DNA from: CAVUAN01 sp963739435
GTDB taxonomy: Bacteria; Acidobacteriota; Thermoanaerobaculia; UBA5066; Gp7-AA6
Length of the DNA stretch: 33,713 bases
Assembly (NCBI GenBank): GCA_963739435.1
Contig: CAVUAN010000003.1
Location: 1 to 33,713, forward strand
Direction of reading: 5' to 3'
Notes under the pieces: model-generated
The model's database searches: none
Told to the model about the DNA's origin: nothing
What the model saw: only the letters and a program-made list of their open reading frames with translations
In this document: in pieces, positions 22,238 to 32,448 of the stretch
How the letters are laid out: every line of letters starts with the position of its first letter
Position numbering within the stretch: the first letter of the stretch is position 1
Program-made: the position numbers and the translations under genes

Positions 22238-23008
22238 ATGACGACGACCGCTCTGATCGTGGACGACGAGCCGCTGGCCCGGGAGTGGATCCGCAATGGC
22301 CTCGCCGGGGAAAAGGACATCGAGATCGTCGGGGAATGCGGCGACGGCTTCCAGGCCGTTCAGAAGATCGCGGAGCTCGACCCGCAGCTCGTGTTTCTGG
22401 ACGTGCAGATGCCGGGCCTGGACGGCCTGGGCGTGCTCGAGATGATCGGGGTCAACGAGCGCCGGGCCATCGTCTTCGTGACGGCCTTCGACCAGTACGC
22501 CCTCAAGGCCTTCGAGGCGCACGCTGTCGATTACCTGATGAAGCCGTTTTCCCACGAGCGGCTCATGGAGGCCGTGCGGCGCTCGCGCGCTCTGACCGGG
22601 CAGGGCGCGGCGGGCGGCCTGAACACCCAGGCCTTGCTCGACCTCGTGGACAGTCTGCGGCGCGAGCGCGCCTACCCCGAGTGGTTCCTCCTGAAGAAGG
22701 AAGGTCGCAGCTACTTCCTCCGCGTGCGCGACATCGACTGGATCGAGTCCTCGCGCAACAACGTCCGGCTGCACGCGGGCAGCGACGTGCACGTGCTGCA
22801 GGAGACGACCTCCGGCATCGAGGCGAAGCTCGACCCGAAGAGATTCATGCGCATCCACCGCTCCACGATCGTTCACATCGAACGGATCAAGGAGATGCAT
22901 CCCTGGTTCAACGGCGACTACTCCGTCACGATGCGCGACGGCACGCAGTTGACGATGAGCCAGACCTATCGCGACAAGCTCAAAGCTTTCCGCAAAGCCG
23001 CCGTCTAA
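22238..23008 (+). CDS. LytTR-family response regulator
   Basis: Cytosolic response regulator of 256 residues. The receiver domain (1-~125) has the acidic pair in LIVDDEPLAREW, the phospho-acceptor Asp55 in LVFLDVQMPGLDG, Thr in VFVTAFDQYALKAFE and Lys in VDYLMKPF. A linker leads to a LytTR DNA-binding domain (~150-250) with YFLRVRDIDWIESSRNN, KRFMRIHRSTIVHIERIKE and SVTMRDGTQLTMS. A strong Shine-Dalgarno AAAGGAGG (22224-22231 region) precedes the ATG. The likely partner is the LytS-type kinase at 15914-18908, supported by the shared upstream repeats. The frame is intact. Confidence 0.93.
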   Translation: MTTTALIVDDEPLAREWIRNGLAGEKDIEIVGECGDGFQAVQKIAELDPQLVFLDVQMPGLDGLGVLEMIGVNERRAIVFVTAFDQYALKAFEAHAVDYLMKPFSHERLMEAVRRSRALTGQGAAGGLNTQALLDLVDSLRRERAYPEWFLLKKEGRSYFLRVRDIDWIESSRNNVRLHAGSDVHVLQETTSGIEAKLDPKRFMRIHRSTIVHIERIKEMHPWFNGDYSVTMRDGTQLTMSQTYRDKLKAFRKAAV

Positions 23009-23018
23009 GGGGCGCCTG

Positions 23019-23070
23019 CCGGGCGGTCTAGCCCGGTTTATTTGGAGAACGCGGCGAAGGCCGCGTTTTT
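23019..23070 (+). terminator. Two tandem terminator hairpins after the LytTR regulator
   Basis: CCGGGC (23019-23024) pairs with GCCCGG (23031-23036) and is followed by TTTATTT. Immediately after, AACGCGGC (23048-23055), loop GAAG, and GCCGCGTT (23060-23067) form an 8-bp stem running into TTTTT. Together they should insulate the signalling block from the secreted-protein gene at 23165. Confidence 0.8.
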
Positions 23071-23164
23071 CATTCGGCGAAGACACATCTGCGCCATGGC
23101 CAGCGTGAGTGGCCGAGCTTCGCGCAGAGAGGAGAGCAGGAGATAGGATCGGGGCGGAGGGGCT

Positions 23165-24979
23165 ATGAAGATCCATCGGACTCTTTCTTTCCTCTTTCTG
23201 GGCGTGGCCTTTGGGGTTGCGATTGGTCAGTCGCAGGAGGCAATACCTAACTGGTCGGCGCCGCCGCTCTGGTCGCCGCCGTCCGCGGGCCGTGGGGAAC
23301 CTGGAGGCGTTCGGCCCTTGCACGAGGAGGCGGACCTGACAGGCCCTCTCCCCTTTGTCGCGATTACTCCCTGCCGGCAGTACGACTCGCGTAACTTCAC
23401 TCCGCTTCTGGACAACACGCCCAGGGCGGTACTGCTCACTGGCGCGCCCTGCGGCATCCCCTCGGCAGCCGCCGCGGTCTCGGCCAACATCACGGTCTTC
23501 ACCATCAGCGGCGCATTGGGCAACGGGGTCTTGCGCGTCGGGATCGTCTCGCCTCCGACGACGGCCTGGATCAACTTCCCTTCGACGGAGACGCAGCGGT
23601 CCAATGCCGGGATTGTGGCTCTCAACGGAAGTGGCCAGATCATTGTCGAGGTGAACATGGGAGGGGGGCAGCTGGACTTCACCGTCGATGTCAACGGCTA
23701 CTACGCCGGAGGCGTGGTGACGAGCGCCAATGGGGTCACGGGAGCTGTCACGGTCAACGGTGCCGGGAGTGTTTCGGTGGGGACGGCTGGGAGCACGATC
23801 ACGGTGACGGGCCCTGCGTCGCTGCCGCCATCCGGGTCGGCCGGAGGGAGTCTCGCCGGGAGTTACCCCAACCCGAGTCTGGCCATCGGCGCTGTCAGCG
23901 CGCCCAACATCGCGGCAGGGCAAGTGGTCAAGAGCTTGAATAGCCAGACCGATACTGTGAACGTCGTCGGGTCAAATGGCCTGAGCGTCTTTTCAAGCGG
24001 TGGCACGGTGACGGTGACATCGAATGCGACGTCGGGTAACGCGGCAAGTGCGATCGTTTCCCGGGACGGCGCGGGCGGCTTCTCAGCCGGTTCGCTGACG
24101 GCATATAGCCCAGGTGCATACGCAGTTCAGGGGACCAATCCTGCGACCACAGGCTTAAGTTACGGCGTTTTCGGTATCACAAACAGCGGCTCGCTGAACG
24201 CTGCGGCCGTTTATGGCAGACGCGGTGGAACGGGACTGCCGCTGCCAAATTACGTTCCGGCGGGAGTCCGCGGCGATTCGAGGGACTATTTCGGTTACGG
24301 CGTGCTCGGCACTTCGGGGGACCAGGGGGTCGCGGGGTCTTTATTAGGGGGCGCCGTGGGTGAACCCGAGATTGCCTACGGCGTTCTAGGAATCGTCGTG
24401 AGTCCTTATGTCTACGGGGTCTTCTCCGGCGGCAACTTCGGCGCCACCGGCGTCAAGTCGTTCGTCGAGCCGCATCCCACCGATGCCTCTCAGGTGATCC
24501 GATACGTCTCCCTGGAGGGACCCAAGGCAGGGACATATTTTACGGGACGAGGGAAGTTCCAGAACGGCGTCGCCACGATCGAGGTGCCCGAGGACTTCCG
24601 GATGGTGACGGACTCGGAAGGGTTGAGCATCCAGGTAACGCCGATTGGGGATTTCGCGAACGTCGCGGTCCTCCGCATCGAGCTCGACCAGATTGTGGTG
24701 AAGGCCTCGCGCAACGTGGAGTTCTTCTACACGGTCAACGGTGTCAGGAAAACGCACAAGGACTTGAAGCCGATCGGGCCGGGAAGCGAGTTCCGGCCTC
24801 GCAGCGCGGACGCCCGAATTCCGGCCTATCTCACGGAGGGGCAAAAAGCGATGTTGATCTCCAACGGGACCTACCGATCAGACGGGTCGGTCAACATGGA
24901 GACGGCCGAGCGGATGGGCTGGACGAAGATTTGGGCTGACCGGGAGGCGGCGAACGCCGCTGCGGCAAGCCAACGATAA
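23165..24979 (+). CDS. Large secreted repeat protein, function unknown
   Basis: Exported protein of 604 residues with a signal peptide (LSFLFLGVAFGVAIG). Residues ~60-180 form a domain starting FVAITPCRQYDSR and ending FTVDVNGYYAGG, a pattern seen in other secreted actinobacterial and acidobacterial proteins. Next come Gly/Ser/Thr-rich beta repeats resembling tail-fibre and surface-protein stalks (GGSLAGSYPNPSL, AVSAPNIAAGQVVKSLN), then YGVxG-type repeats (~320-430). The C-terminal domain (~440-604) begins YVSLEGPKAGTYFTGRGKFQ and contains VEFFYTVNGVRK. I recognise the architecture as secreted or surface-located but can assign no activity. GGAGGGG precedes ATG 23165. The middle repeats use more A/T-ending codons (TTA, ATA, AGT) than neighbouring genes. 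The stop lies 15 bp from the convergent lipoprotein gene. Confidence 0.75.
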   Translation: MKIHRTLSFLFLGVAFGVAIGQSQEAIPNWSAPPLWSPPSAGRGEPGGVRPLHEEADLTGPLPFVAITPCRQYDSRNFTPLLDNTPRAVLLTGAPCGIPSAAAAVSANITVFTISGALGNGVLRVGIVSPPTTAWINFPSTETQRSNAGIVALNGSGQIIVEVNMGGGQLDFTVDVNGYYAGGVVTSANGVTGAVTVNGAGSVSVGTAGSTITVTGPASLPPSGSAGGSLAGSYPNPSLAIGAVSAPNIAAGQVVKSLNSQTDTVNVVGSNGLSVFSSGGTVTVTSNATSGNAASAIVSRDGAGGFSAGSLTAYSPGAYAVQGTNPATTGLSYGVFGITNSGSLNAAAVYGRRGGTGLPLPNYVPAGVRGDSRDYFGYGVLGTSGDQGVAGSLLGGAVGEPEIAYGVLGIVVSPYVYGVFSGGNFGATGVKSFVEPHPTDASQVIRYVSLEGPKAGTYFTGRGKFQNGVATIEVPEDFRMVTDSEGLSIQVTPIGDFANVAVLRIELDQIVVKASRNVEFFYTVNGVRKTHKDLKPIGPGSEFRPRSADARIPAYLTEGQKAMLISNGTYRSDGSVNMETAERMGWTKIWADREAANAAAASQR

Positions 24980-24994
24980 GATCCAACCATTCCT

Positions 24995-27070
24995 CTAGGT
25001 CTTGGGTCTTGCGGAGGTGGAGAGAAGCTTTCTGGCTCGTTCGATGTCGGGCCCGAAGAGGCCTGGCGGGGCTGTTGCGACGAAGTGCTCGAGGGCCTCG
25101 CGGCCGAGCGCTCGGTCGCCCTGCTCGAGCGCCACGGTGCCGATATTGAGCAGGGCGTCGAACTGCTGCGGGTCGAGCAGGAGGGCCCGCTTCCAGGAAT
25201 CGATCGCCTCCTGATGCCGGCCGAGCTGTTCCTGTGCCACGCCGTAGCCGTTCCAGGCGCGGGGGAGCCGGTCATTGATCGCGAAGGCCCGCTCAAAGGC
25301 GGCGATCGCCTCGGCGGGCTGGCTGTGCTGAACGTGCGTCAGCCCGATGTTCTGGTACGCGATGGCGTTCTTCGGGTCGGCCTGGAGCGCGCTCTCGAAG
25401 GCGGCCAGGGCCTCGGGAACGCGTCCAGCCGACGCCAGGACGATTCCCAGCGCGTTCCAGGTGTCCGTCGTGGCGCTCGTCTTGAACGGCTCGAGCAGGG
25501 CGAGCGCTTCGCGGGACCGTCCGTGCGCGGCATGCAGCAGGGCCAGCCGGGAGGACAGCCGCTGATCGAGGAGGCCGCGCCGGCGCGCCTGCTCGAGCGT
25601 GGCGATCGCCCTCTCGGTTTGCCCCGACTGCCCTTCGAGGAAGGAAACGTACTCGTAGCCCAGCGCCATGGCGGGCCGCCGAACGATCAGCGTCCGGGCC
25701 AGGGCGAGGGCGTCTTTGAGCTTGCCCTGCCGGTAGAGATCGACGGCCTTCTGGATGTCCCGCTCGAGATCGATCAGGTTCTTGGGATCGTCCGCGGGCC
25801 CGTAGGGCCCTTTGTGCGGGGAGCTGCCGCTGAGGTACCCGAGACTGCGCAGCCGCGCGAGGCTCTCGGCTGACTCCTCGTGCGGGGCGGGAGAGTCGCT
25901 CGCCGGCAGGAACCGGGCCAGCGAACGCGCTTTGTCGGGCTCGCGCTGGAAGAGATTGTGCAGCTCGCCCCGATCCTGCGAATTGTCGTAGAGCTCGGGA
26001 ATCGGAAGGTCGATGTACTTGAAGCGTCCGTCCATCTCGCCTCTCAGCGGCGCCCAGCCGCGCGTGAGGGTGGCCGTCAGCGCCTCGAAGTACGAGGTCT
26101 CGCCGGCCGCAGCGCCTCCCCGGTGCAGCAGCGATCGGCCCGGCAAGCCGCCCGGCACCGGGGCGGACGCGGCTTCGAGAATCGTCGGAAGGATGTCCAC
26201 GTGTCGCGCGAGGCCCGAATCGACACCGGAGGAAACCAGGCCCGGGCTCCAGATCACCAGGGGAACGTGGAGCGTCCCTTCATAGGCGAAGATGCCGTGG
26301 GTTTCCTCGCCGTGCTCTCCCAGAGATTCGCCGTGGTCCGAGGTCAACACCAGGAGCGTGCTTGCGCTTGAGCCGCGGAGGTCCTCGAGCAGCGGCCCGA
26401 GCGCTTCGTCCACTCCGGTCACTTCCCCGAGATACGGCGCGTCCACAAACTCGCCCTGGAGCGCCGGCGGAGGGATGTGCGGCGCGTGGCAGTCGTAGAC
26501 GTGGACCCAGAGGAAACGCGGGCGGCCGGCATTCTTCTGGTACCAGGAGCGGGCCGTTGCGACGACCTCGGCGGCCGGCCGTTCCGGCACCAGGAAGTCA
26601 TAGGCGTTCGCTCCCTGCGGATACTGTTCGTCGTAGAGGTCGAAGTCCCTCGCCAGCCCGAACCGCGCGTCGAGCGGGAAGGCTCCGATCGACGCCGCGG
26701 TGGCGTACCCGCGCTGCTTCAGGAGCGTGGCAAGCGTGGGAATCAGCGGATCCAGCCGGAACCCCTCGTTGTCGCGGACCCCGTGCCGGTACGGATAGAG
26801 GCCCGTCAGGATGTTGACGTGCGACGGGAGGGTGACCACGTTGTGGGCGTGGGCGTTGTTGAAGACGAGCCCTCCCTTCGCCAGCCGGTCGAGGTTGGGT
26901 GTCCTGACCCGCGTGTTGCCGGAAAAGCCGAGAGCGTCCGCACGCAGGGTGTCGATCGTGATCAGGACGATGTCCAAAGGCGGCCGGCTGCGGGCGGGAG
27001 GTTGTCCCCGATCTCGACAGGAGGCAGCCGCCAGCAGCGTCAGAGCCGCCAGCCTCCAGATCTTCTTCAC
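24995..27070 (-). CDS. Sulfatase-fold (alkaline phosphatase superfamily) TPR lipoprotein 1
   Basis: Predicted lipoprotein of 691 residues. GTG 27070 is the likely start: it overlaps the upstream stop (GTGA) and opens a lipoprotein signal ending LLAAASC, with Cys18 as the lipid site. The catalytic domain has the metal site IVLITIDTLRAD, TPNLDRLAKGG, and the nucleophile region VVTLPSHVNILTG, where Thr80 occupies the position of the sulfatase Cys/Ser and His replaces the Arg of C-x-P-S-R. LVLTSDHGESLGEHGEE supplies more metal ligands, and a later segment reads YIDLPIPELYD. From ~440 onward there are TPR repeats (for example AIAYQNIGLTHVQHSQPAEAI). Thr at this position is typical of phosphotransferases and phosphodiesterases (LtaS, MCR, NPP) rather than sulfatases; the substrate is unknown. 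The frame is intact. Confidence 0.88.
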   Translation of the reverse strand: MKKIWRLAALTLLAAASCRDRGQPPARSRPPLDIVLITIDTLRADALGFSGNTRVRTPNLDRLAKGGLVFNNAHAHNVVTLPSHVNILTGLYPYRHGVRDNEGFRLDPLIPTLATLLKQRGYATAASIGAFPLDARFGLARDFDLYDEQYPQGANAYDFLVPERPAAEVVATARSWYQKNAGRPRFLWVHVYDCHAPHIPPPALQGEFVDAPYLGEVTGVDEALGPLLEDLRGSSASTLLVLTSDHGESLGEHGEETHGIFAYEGTLHVPLVIWSPGLVSSGVDSGLARHVDILPTILEAASAPVPGGLPGRSLLHRGGAAAGETSYFEALTATLTRGWAPLRGEMDGRFKYIDLPIPELYDNSQDRGELHNLFQREPDKARSLARFLPASDSPAPHEESAESLARLRSLGYLSGSSPHKGPYGPADDPKNLIDLERDIQKAVDLYRQGKLKDALALARTLIVRRPAMALGYEYVSFLEGQSGQTERAIATLEQARRRGLLDQRLSSRLALLHAAHGRSREALALLEPFKTSATTDTWNALGIVLASAGRVPEALAAFESALQADPKNAIAYQNIGLTHVQHSQPAEAIAAFERAFAINDRLPRAWNGYGVAQEQLGRHQEAIDSWKRALLLDPQQFDALLNIGTVALEQGDRALGREALEHFVATAPPGLFGPDIERARKLLSTSARPKT

Positions 27071-28251
27071 CGGCTGCCCAGCCCGGCCCATGTCCGGAAG
27101 TGGGCGAGAAGCTCGGCCGATGTGAAGCCGGTCTCGCGCCGGAGCGCGTCTTCGAGACTCGAGCCTTCACCCAGCCCGCGCACGAGACAGGCGAGCGAGC
27201 CGGGTCCGCGCTCCTGCATCAGGTATTCGACCAGGCCCAGGGCCTCGACGTAGTTGCTCCGCGCCGCCGCGCGGTCCACGCTGCGGGCGAGGTTTCCCTC
27301 CATCTCGCCCAGGGGGTGAAGCGGCTGCCGGGCGAACACCTCGCGGATCTCGGCGCGCGGGACGCGCTTGCCCTCGAACCATTGCGCCAGCCCCTCGTGC
27401 AGCCAGCCCGGCGCGTGCCCGGCCGAGGCATGTCGGACGAAAGCATGCGTGAGCTCGTGGGACAGCACGGCTTGAAGGGCCGGAGTCCAGGCTGCCGGAG
27501 CTTCGAGCAAAACCCGCATCTTGCCGTCGAAGATCCCGGAAACCCACGTCGGTACGGAGATGAGCGAGAAGTACGCGCGGCCCTCGTAGAGAATCACGAC
27601 CTGGGGGCCGGGAGGCAACCCCATCGCGAAGAACTCCGACTGGCTCCGGTACTCCTGTTCGAGATGCGCTTCGGCGCGGGCCGCCACATCCTCGGGGACG
27701 GACGCGTCCGTGTAGAGGGCGAAGTGGTCGCTCTCGAGCAGCCTCTGTCCCTTCTTGACCGACAGCTCTCTCTTCGCCCGGTCGAGCTCGGCGAAGACCG
27801 CCGCGTCGGTCCCGCCGAGGCGCCGGTAGTAGTCCCAGGCCGAGACGGCCTCTTCGAGGAGATGGCGCGAAGCATAGAGATTGCCGATCGTGATGTACGT
27901 CTCGGGGCTCGGATGGCGCCGGGCGGTCGTCTGGCGCGCCAGCTCGAGGTAGAAACCGGCGAACTCGAGCGTCCTCGTGGTCGAGGTAGGCGAGGATCAG
28001 GCTGGCGAGCGCGAGGCCATTGTCCGGATCCCGGCCGACGGCCTCCGAGAGCAACTCGATCGCCTGGCGACGTGTCGTTTTCCTGCTGATACCCCAGCGC
28101 GATGTCGGTCAGGCGATCGGAGATTTCGCTGGGCGGGCGGCGGATGCGCGCTTTCTGTTTCCTGGCGAAGCCGGGCCAGGCGGTGAGAGAGGTCCAGGCC
28201 CGCAATCAGCAGGAGGACCGCGCCTGTCCCCCTGAGGACAACCGATCCCAT
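27067..28251 (-). CDS. TPR protein with C-terminal peptidase MA-like metalloprotease domain, frame-disrupted
   Basis: Protein of about 394 residues. The N-terminus VVLRGTGAVLLLIAGLDLSHRL is a membrane anchor or signal. TPR-like helices follow (RLTDIALGYQQEND, LSEAVGRDPDNGLALASLIL, YITIGNLYASRHLLEEAVSA). The C-terminal domain carries the zinc motif HELTHAF (HExxH) in LQAVLSHELTHAFVRHAS and a downstream glutamate in WLHEGLAQWFEG, the gluzincin arrangement of peptidase_MA_2. The protein substrate is unknown; the domain is presumably periplasmic. Frame changes are near 28080, 27960 and 27700-27950. ATG 28251 lies 2 bp after the VWFA stop, and its own TGA overlaps the next GTG, so translation is probably coupled on both sides. 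Confidence 0.8.
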
Positions 28252-28253
28252 CC

Positions 28254-30399
28254 TCAGAACATCCGAAACGGAGCTTCGGTCCGAGCCGGAGGGCTCGAGC
28301 CCGTCGGATCGCGGACGGTGACCGAGAGGGAATAGTCGCCGGGCGGAAGGGCGGGAGGAGTGAACTCGATCAAGAACTTGATCATGCCGGTCGGGTCGGG
28401 CTCGGTGTGTCCGAGCACGGCGAATCGTTCCGGGGCAGACGCATGCCCCCCTGCGCCTCGAACACCGGCTTCGAGCTGAAACGGAACGGCGCCTCCGCCG
28501 GCCCGCGGGTAGAGCATCAGGCAGAGGCGCGAGGCCTTGCCCGAGGCGAGCTCGGGGCGCAGCCGGGGAGAAACCCTTCTCCCGCCAGCTCGAAGAGCGC
28601 CGCCGCGGCAGAGGGTTCCTTTCCCGCCGGCTCGCTCATGTTCACTCCAGGCGCCTCCTGCTCCAGGAAGAGCGGATGCAGCACCTGGACGACCTCCTTC
28701 TCCGCCTCCGGGACCTCCACGGACACCGCCTTGAAGGAAAACTGTCCCCGGTCCTCGTCCTGGGCAAAAACGCGCAATCGATAGGACCCGGGAAGAAGCC
28801 GCAGGCTCCCGCAGTATCGGAGGCCGCCGCTGCGGAGGCGCGCTCCATCCTTCGCGACATCGAGAACGATGGATCTGGCAAAGTAGTCGGCGACTTCGCC
28901 TCCTGCGTTCATCGCGTAGACGTAGAGGCCGAGCCGGATGCGGATCCGGAGGCCTTCTGCAGGAGCGGCTCGCCGGGGATCTCGAGGATGACGGGCACCC
29001 GCGAGACGGGGTCGGCCCGGACCGCGAGAGCGAGCACCTCCATCGGGAAGCCGGCCTCCTTCTCGTGCGTGATGACATCGGCGGCCGACAGCGACCGCTC
29101 GAGCGGGTTCAACGACCGAAACGGCCGGGTCTCGTAGTAGCCGGCACGGGCGGACACGCGGGCGCCCTTCGCCTTGACGCGCACCTTCAGCGGGTGAAAA
29201 GTCCCCTGGCCCGATCGCTTCGTCGGCCGGAACGTCAGCACGTAGGTCAGGCTCGTCTTTTCCCCGATCCGGCGCATCTGCATCTCGAGGTCGTTGTTGT
29301 TCTTGAGGACCTCTCCGCCCGTCCCGTTTGCCAGGGCGAAGAGGACGTCCTCCCCGTGCGCGCTCGAGCCGACGCCGCCGCCGTCGCCGTTCTCCGCGAT
29401 CAGGCCGGCCAGGTCGATCGGGTAGACCGTGCAGTCGGAACGCTGGAAGAGGGCGAGGGTTTCGTCCAGCCGCCGCTGGAGCGGCGCATTGGCAGAACGG
29501 CGCTCGCTGTCGAGCTCGGTGAACCGTCCGGTGAAGAGGGCGTCGTTCTCCGCCTGGGTATCCTGTGCCGACCTCCCGCGCGCCAGGCTTCCCACCAGGA
29601 GCCGGTTGTCGAATCCCTGCGAAAAAAAGACGATCGTTTTTCTTCCCTCGACGAGATCGAGGGCGAGGGCAAGGGAGTCCATGTCGGTCAAGTGCTGCTG
29701 CACGCGGCCGAGCGTGTACCCGTCTTCCGCCTTCTGCGCCATGACCGCATACGCCCGGGCGAGGTTCGGGTCGATCACGGCTCCCGCGCGCCCGTCCGGA
29801 CGAGTCGACTCGCCGGAGGGCGGGCGGCTGGATGAGACGTCGCCGGGCACGATGAAGGTGAACATCAGGGGGTCGATCGCCGGCTCCTCGGCCCGCGGCA
29901 GGCCGACGGCGTCAATGGCCGCCAGGAGCTGACGGCGGTCCGAGGAAAAGGTCACCAGGAGGCGCGCCCCGTGCTCGACCGAGGTCGTCGCCACGGCAGC
30001 GAGGTCCTCGGGTCCCATCGCGCCTCCGAGGAAGCGCGCGGCGGCTTCGCGGGCGCGGACGATCTGGAGGGGCTTCGAGAAGGAGAGGTCGAAGAGCAGG
30101 AGAAAATGGCGGCGCCCCGCGGCAGGCGTCGGCTCGGCCGATCCGGTCGTCTCTCCTCTTCGGTTCAGATCGACCACGTCGACGCCGAGGATCGTCTGCC
30201 GGGCGCCGTCGTCTTCCACCTCGAAGTCGGAGGCCTTGAGCCCGGCGACGGGCTTGCCGTCGCGCCCGATGACGTGGACGGGGACCTCGACGAGCGACAC
30301 CTCTGCCGTTTCGCGGACCGTGGTCCGTGGCCGTTCCTGGGCGTGTCCCGCGGAGACGAGGCCGAGAACGAGGCAAAGGGCGAAGGGCTTCCTCCGCAT
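28254..30399 (-). CDS. Exported VWFA-related domain protein (Acidobacteria type), frame-disrupted
   Basis: Exported protein of about 714 residues. A signal peptide (FALCLVLGLVSAGHAQ) precedes VRETAEVSLVEVPVHVIGRD, the start of the VWFA-related domain family common in Acidobacteria. The MIDAS motif is in HFLLLFDLSFSKPLQ (DxSxS). Later domain segments include KTIVFFSQGFDNRLLVGSLA and TYVLTFRPTKRSG with ARAGYYETRPF. The C-terminal third is beta-rich (GSYRLRVFAQDEDRGQF, PPGDYSLSVTVRDPTG). Frame changes lie near 28930 and 28560. The likely role is an adhesive or scaffold function in the envelope. ATG 30399 lies 9 bp after the upstream stop, within the same operon. Confidence 0.85.
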
Positions 30400-30408
30400 G
30401 GGTTTGTC

Positions 30409-32448
30409 TCAAAGTCTGGCACGGTTCTGGAGCAGCCGGCGGGCCTCCCCGAGCTCTTTCGCGTAGCGGTCGCCGGGCGCGGAGGCCACGAAGAGCTCCA
30501 GACGTTCCAGGCCCTCTCGGGTACGCCCCCCTCTGAGCTCCAGGACCGCCAGGTTGTAGAGGGCGTCGAATTGCTGCGGGTTGAGCTCGATTGCCTTGTC
30601 CACGACCGCGCGGCGGCCGCCTCGTCGCCCAGAGCGGCCTGCGCCAGGCCGAGGTTGGCCAGCGTCGCCGGGTCGTCCGGCTTGGCCTGGATGGACTTGA
30701 GGAACCAGTCGCGGGCCTCCCTTGCGTTGGATCGATGGAGGGCGAGGATGCCGAGGTTGAAAGCGATCCGGGCATCGCCCGGCGCAGCCTTCCAGGCGCG
30801 CAGGAGAGTTTCCCGGGCCTCGTCGCTCTTGCCTGCCGAGGCGAGCGCCACGCCCCTGGCCTCGAGCGACCGGGCCTCTTCCGTCTGAAGCCGGGTCAGG
30901 TCGTCGTGGGCCTGCGACAGCTGCTCCGGGGGAGTCTCGGCGCTCGCCGCCGAGAGGCCTTCCCGCAGGGCGGCAGCGGCCTCTGCTTTCCGGCCCGTGC
31001 GCTCGAGGCTTCCCGCCAGCGCCGTCCAGGCGGAGAACATCCCGGGATCGCGCTTCAGGAGCCGGCGGGCGAGAGCGATCGTTTCGTCGTCCTTGCCGGC
31101 GTAGAAGAGCTCGAGCAGCCTGCGGAAGTCCTTGAGCGACTCGATCCGGTCCTTGGGGTCCGGAAGCGTCTGGCCGGCCGGGGCCGGTGAGGACACGTGG
31201 ATGTAGCCGAGGGATGCCAGCCTCTTCAACTCCTCCGGCGACGAGGCCTCGGGGCCTACAAACGGGCGGTGAATCCCGGCCAGGGCGGCTCGCATCGAGC
31301 GAAACGGGGCCGGCAATCCGGGAGCCAGGTCGTTTCGTTCCCCCGGGTCCGCCTCGAGGTCGTAGAGCTCCGGGCGCGGGGCCTCGATGTATTGATACCG
31401 ATCGGAAACCAGCGACGCCAGATCGCTCCAGCCGAGATTCAGCCGCGGATAGAAGGTCTCCCCGTAGATCTGGCGTGCCGGACCCTTCTTCGACAGCGTC
31501 AAGTCCAGAGAGACGCCGGACAGCTCCCGGGGTGCTTCTCGGAGACGAGGGAGAGGATCGTCGGAGCGATGTCGGCGAGGCCGACGGGCGCTCGGACGAC
31601 CTCTCCGGCGTTGGCCGAGCCGGGCCGTTTCCAGAGCAGCGGAACGCGCAGGGTTTCCCGGTAGAGAAAGACCCCGATGCTCGTCCTCGCCGTGATCTCC
31701 CAACCCCTCTCCGTGGTCGGACAGGAACAGGATCTCGGCTCTCTCGTAGAGGCCGGCCCTCCGAGATAGTCGAGGAGGCGGCCCACGCCGGCGTCGGCCG
31801 CCGCGATTTCGCCGTCGTAGGGTCTGTCGGCATAACGGCTGCGGAACGGCTCGGGCGGTGCGTACGGAGCGTGCGGCTCGTACAGGTGAAGGAAAAGGAA
31901 AACGGGCTTGTCCCGGACTGTTTTCGCCCAGCGGGCGAGAGTCGTCGGCCGATTCCACGCCGGACCGCTCGCGCGTGGGGTTTCGGGCATCTGGTCGTCG
32001 TAGTGGTCGAAGCCCGCATTTAGGCCTCGATCGGCGCGAGGACGTACGAGGAGACCGCGCCGTGGCGTGCAGCCCGCCGCGCGCGCGTTGCGCGGCAGTT
32101 CCGCTGGCCCGCAGCCAGCCGGAACCCCAGGTTGTCGCGGACGCCGTTTTCGAAGGGAAGGAGGCCGGTGAGAAGGACCGCGTGCGAGGGGAGGTCAACG
32201 GGACGTGGCTGTACGCGTTCTCGAAGCGGACCGAGTCGCGCGCGAGGGCGGAGATCGAGGGCGTCTCGAGCCCCTTGTACCCGTAGACGGGCAAATGGTC
32301 GGCGCGCAATGTGTCGACGGAGATGAGGACGATCGAAGGCTTCGCCGCGGCAAGCGCGCCCGCAGCCAGCCGCGCCAGCCGAGAGGGCGCAGAGGAAGAC
32401 CGCTGCGACAGCCCGTGCGACGCAGCCTTCGCTTCGGGGCGAGCTCAT
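30409..32448 (-). CDS. Sulfatase-fold (alkaline phosphatase superfamily) TPR lipoprotein 2, heavily frame-disrupted
   Basis: Paralogue of the lipoprotein at 24995, about 679 residues. The N-terminus VAAVFLCALSAGAAGC resembles a lipobox. DTLRADHLPVYGYKG-type metal-site and substrate-fold segments, then NAYSHVPLT and PSHAVLLTG give the nucleophile region, again with Thr in the Cys position. FLSDHGEGLGDHGEDEH supplies further ligands, and the sequence then reads YQYIEAPRPELYDLEADPG. C-terminal TPRs follow (RIAFNLGILALHRSNAREA, FDALYNLAVLELRGG), ending RRLLQNRARL. Frame changes are dense between 31480 and 32380 and occur again near 30610. ATG 32448 overlaps the upstream TGA (ATGA). As written it would be inactive; the conserved blocks survive in order, so I favour indel errors over a true pseudogene. 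Confidence 0.78.

Noticed and set aside
23165..24979. Phage tail-fibre gene or prophage
   Set aside because: The protein has a Sec signal peptide, and there are no phage structural, integrase or lysis genes nearby. The repeats are shared by bacterial surface proteins.
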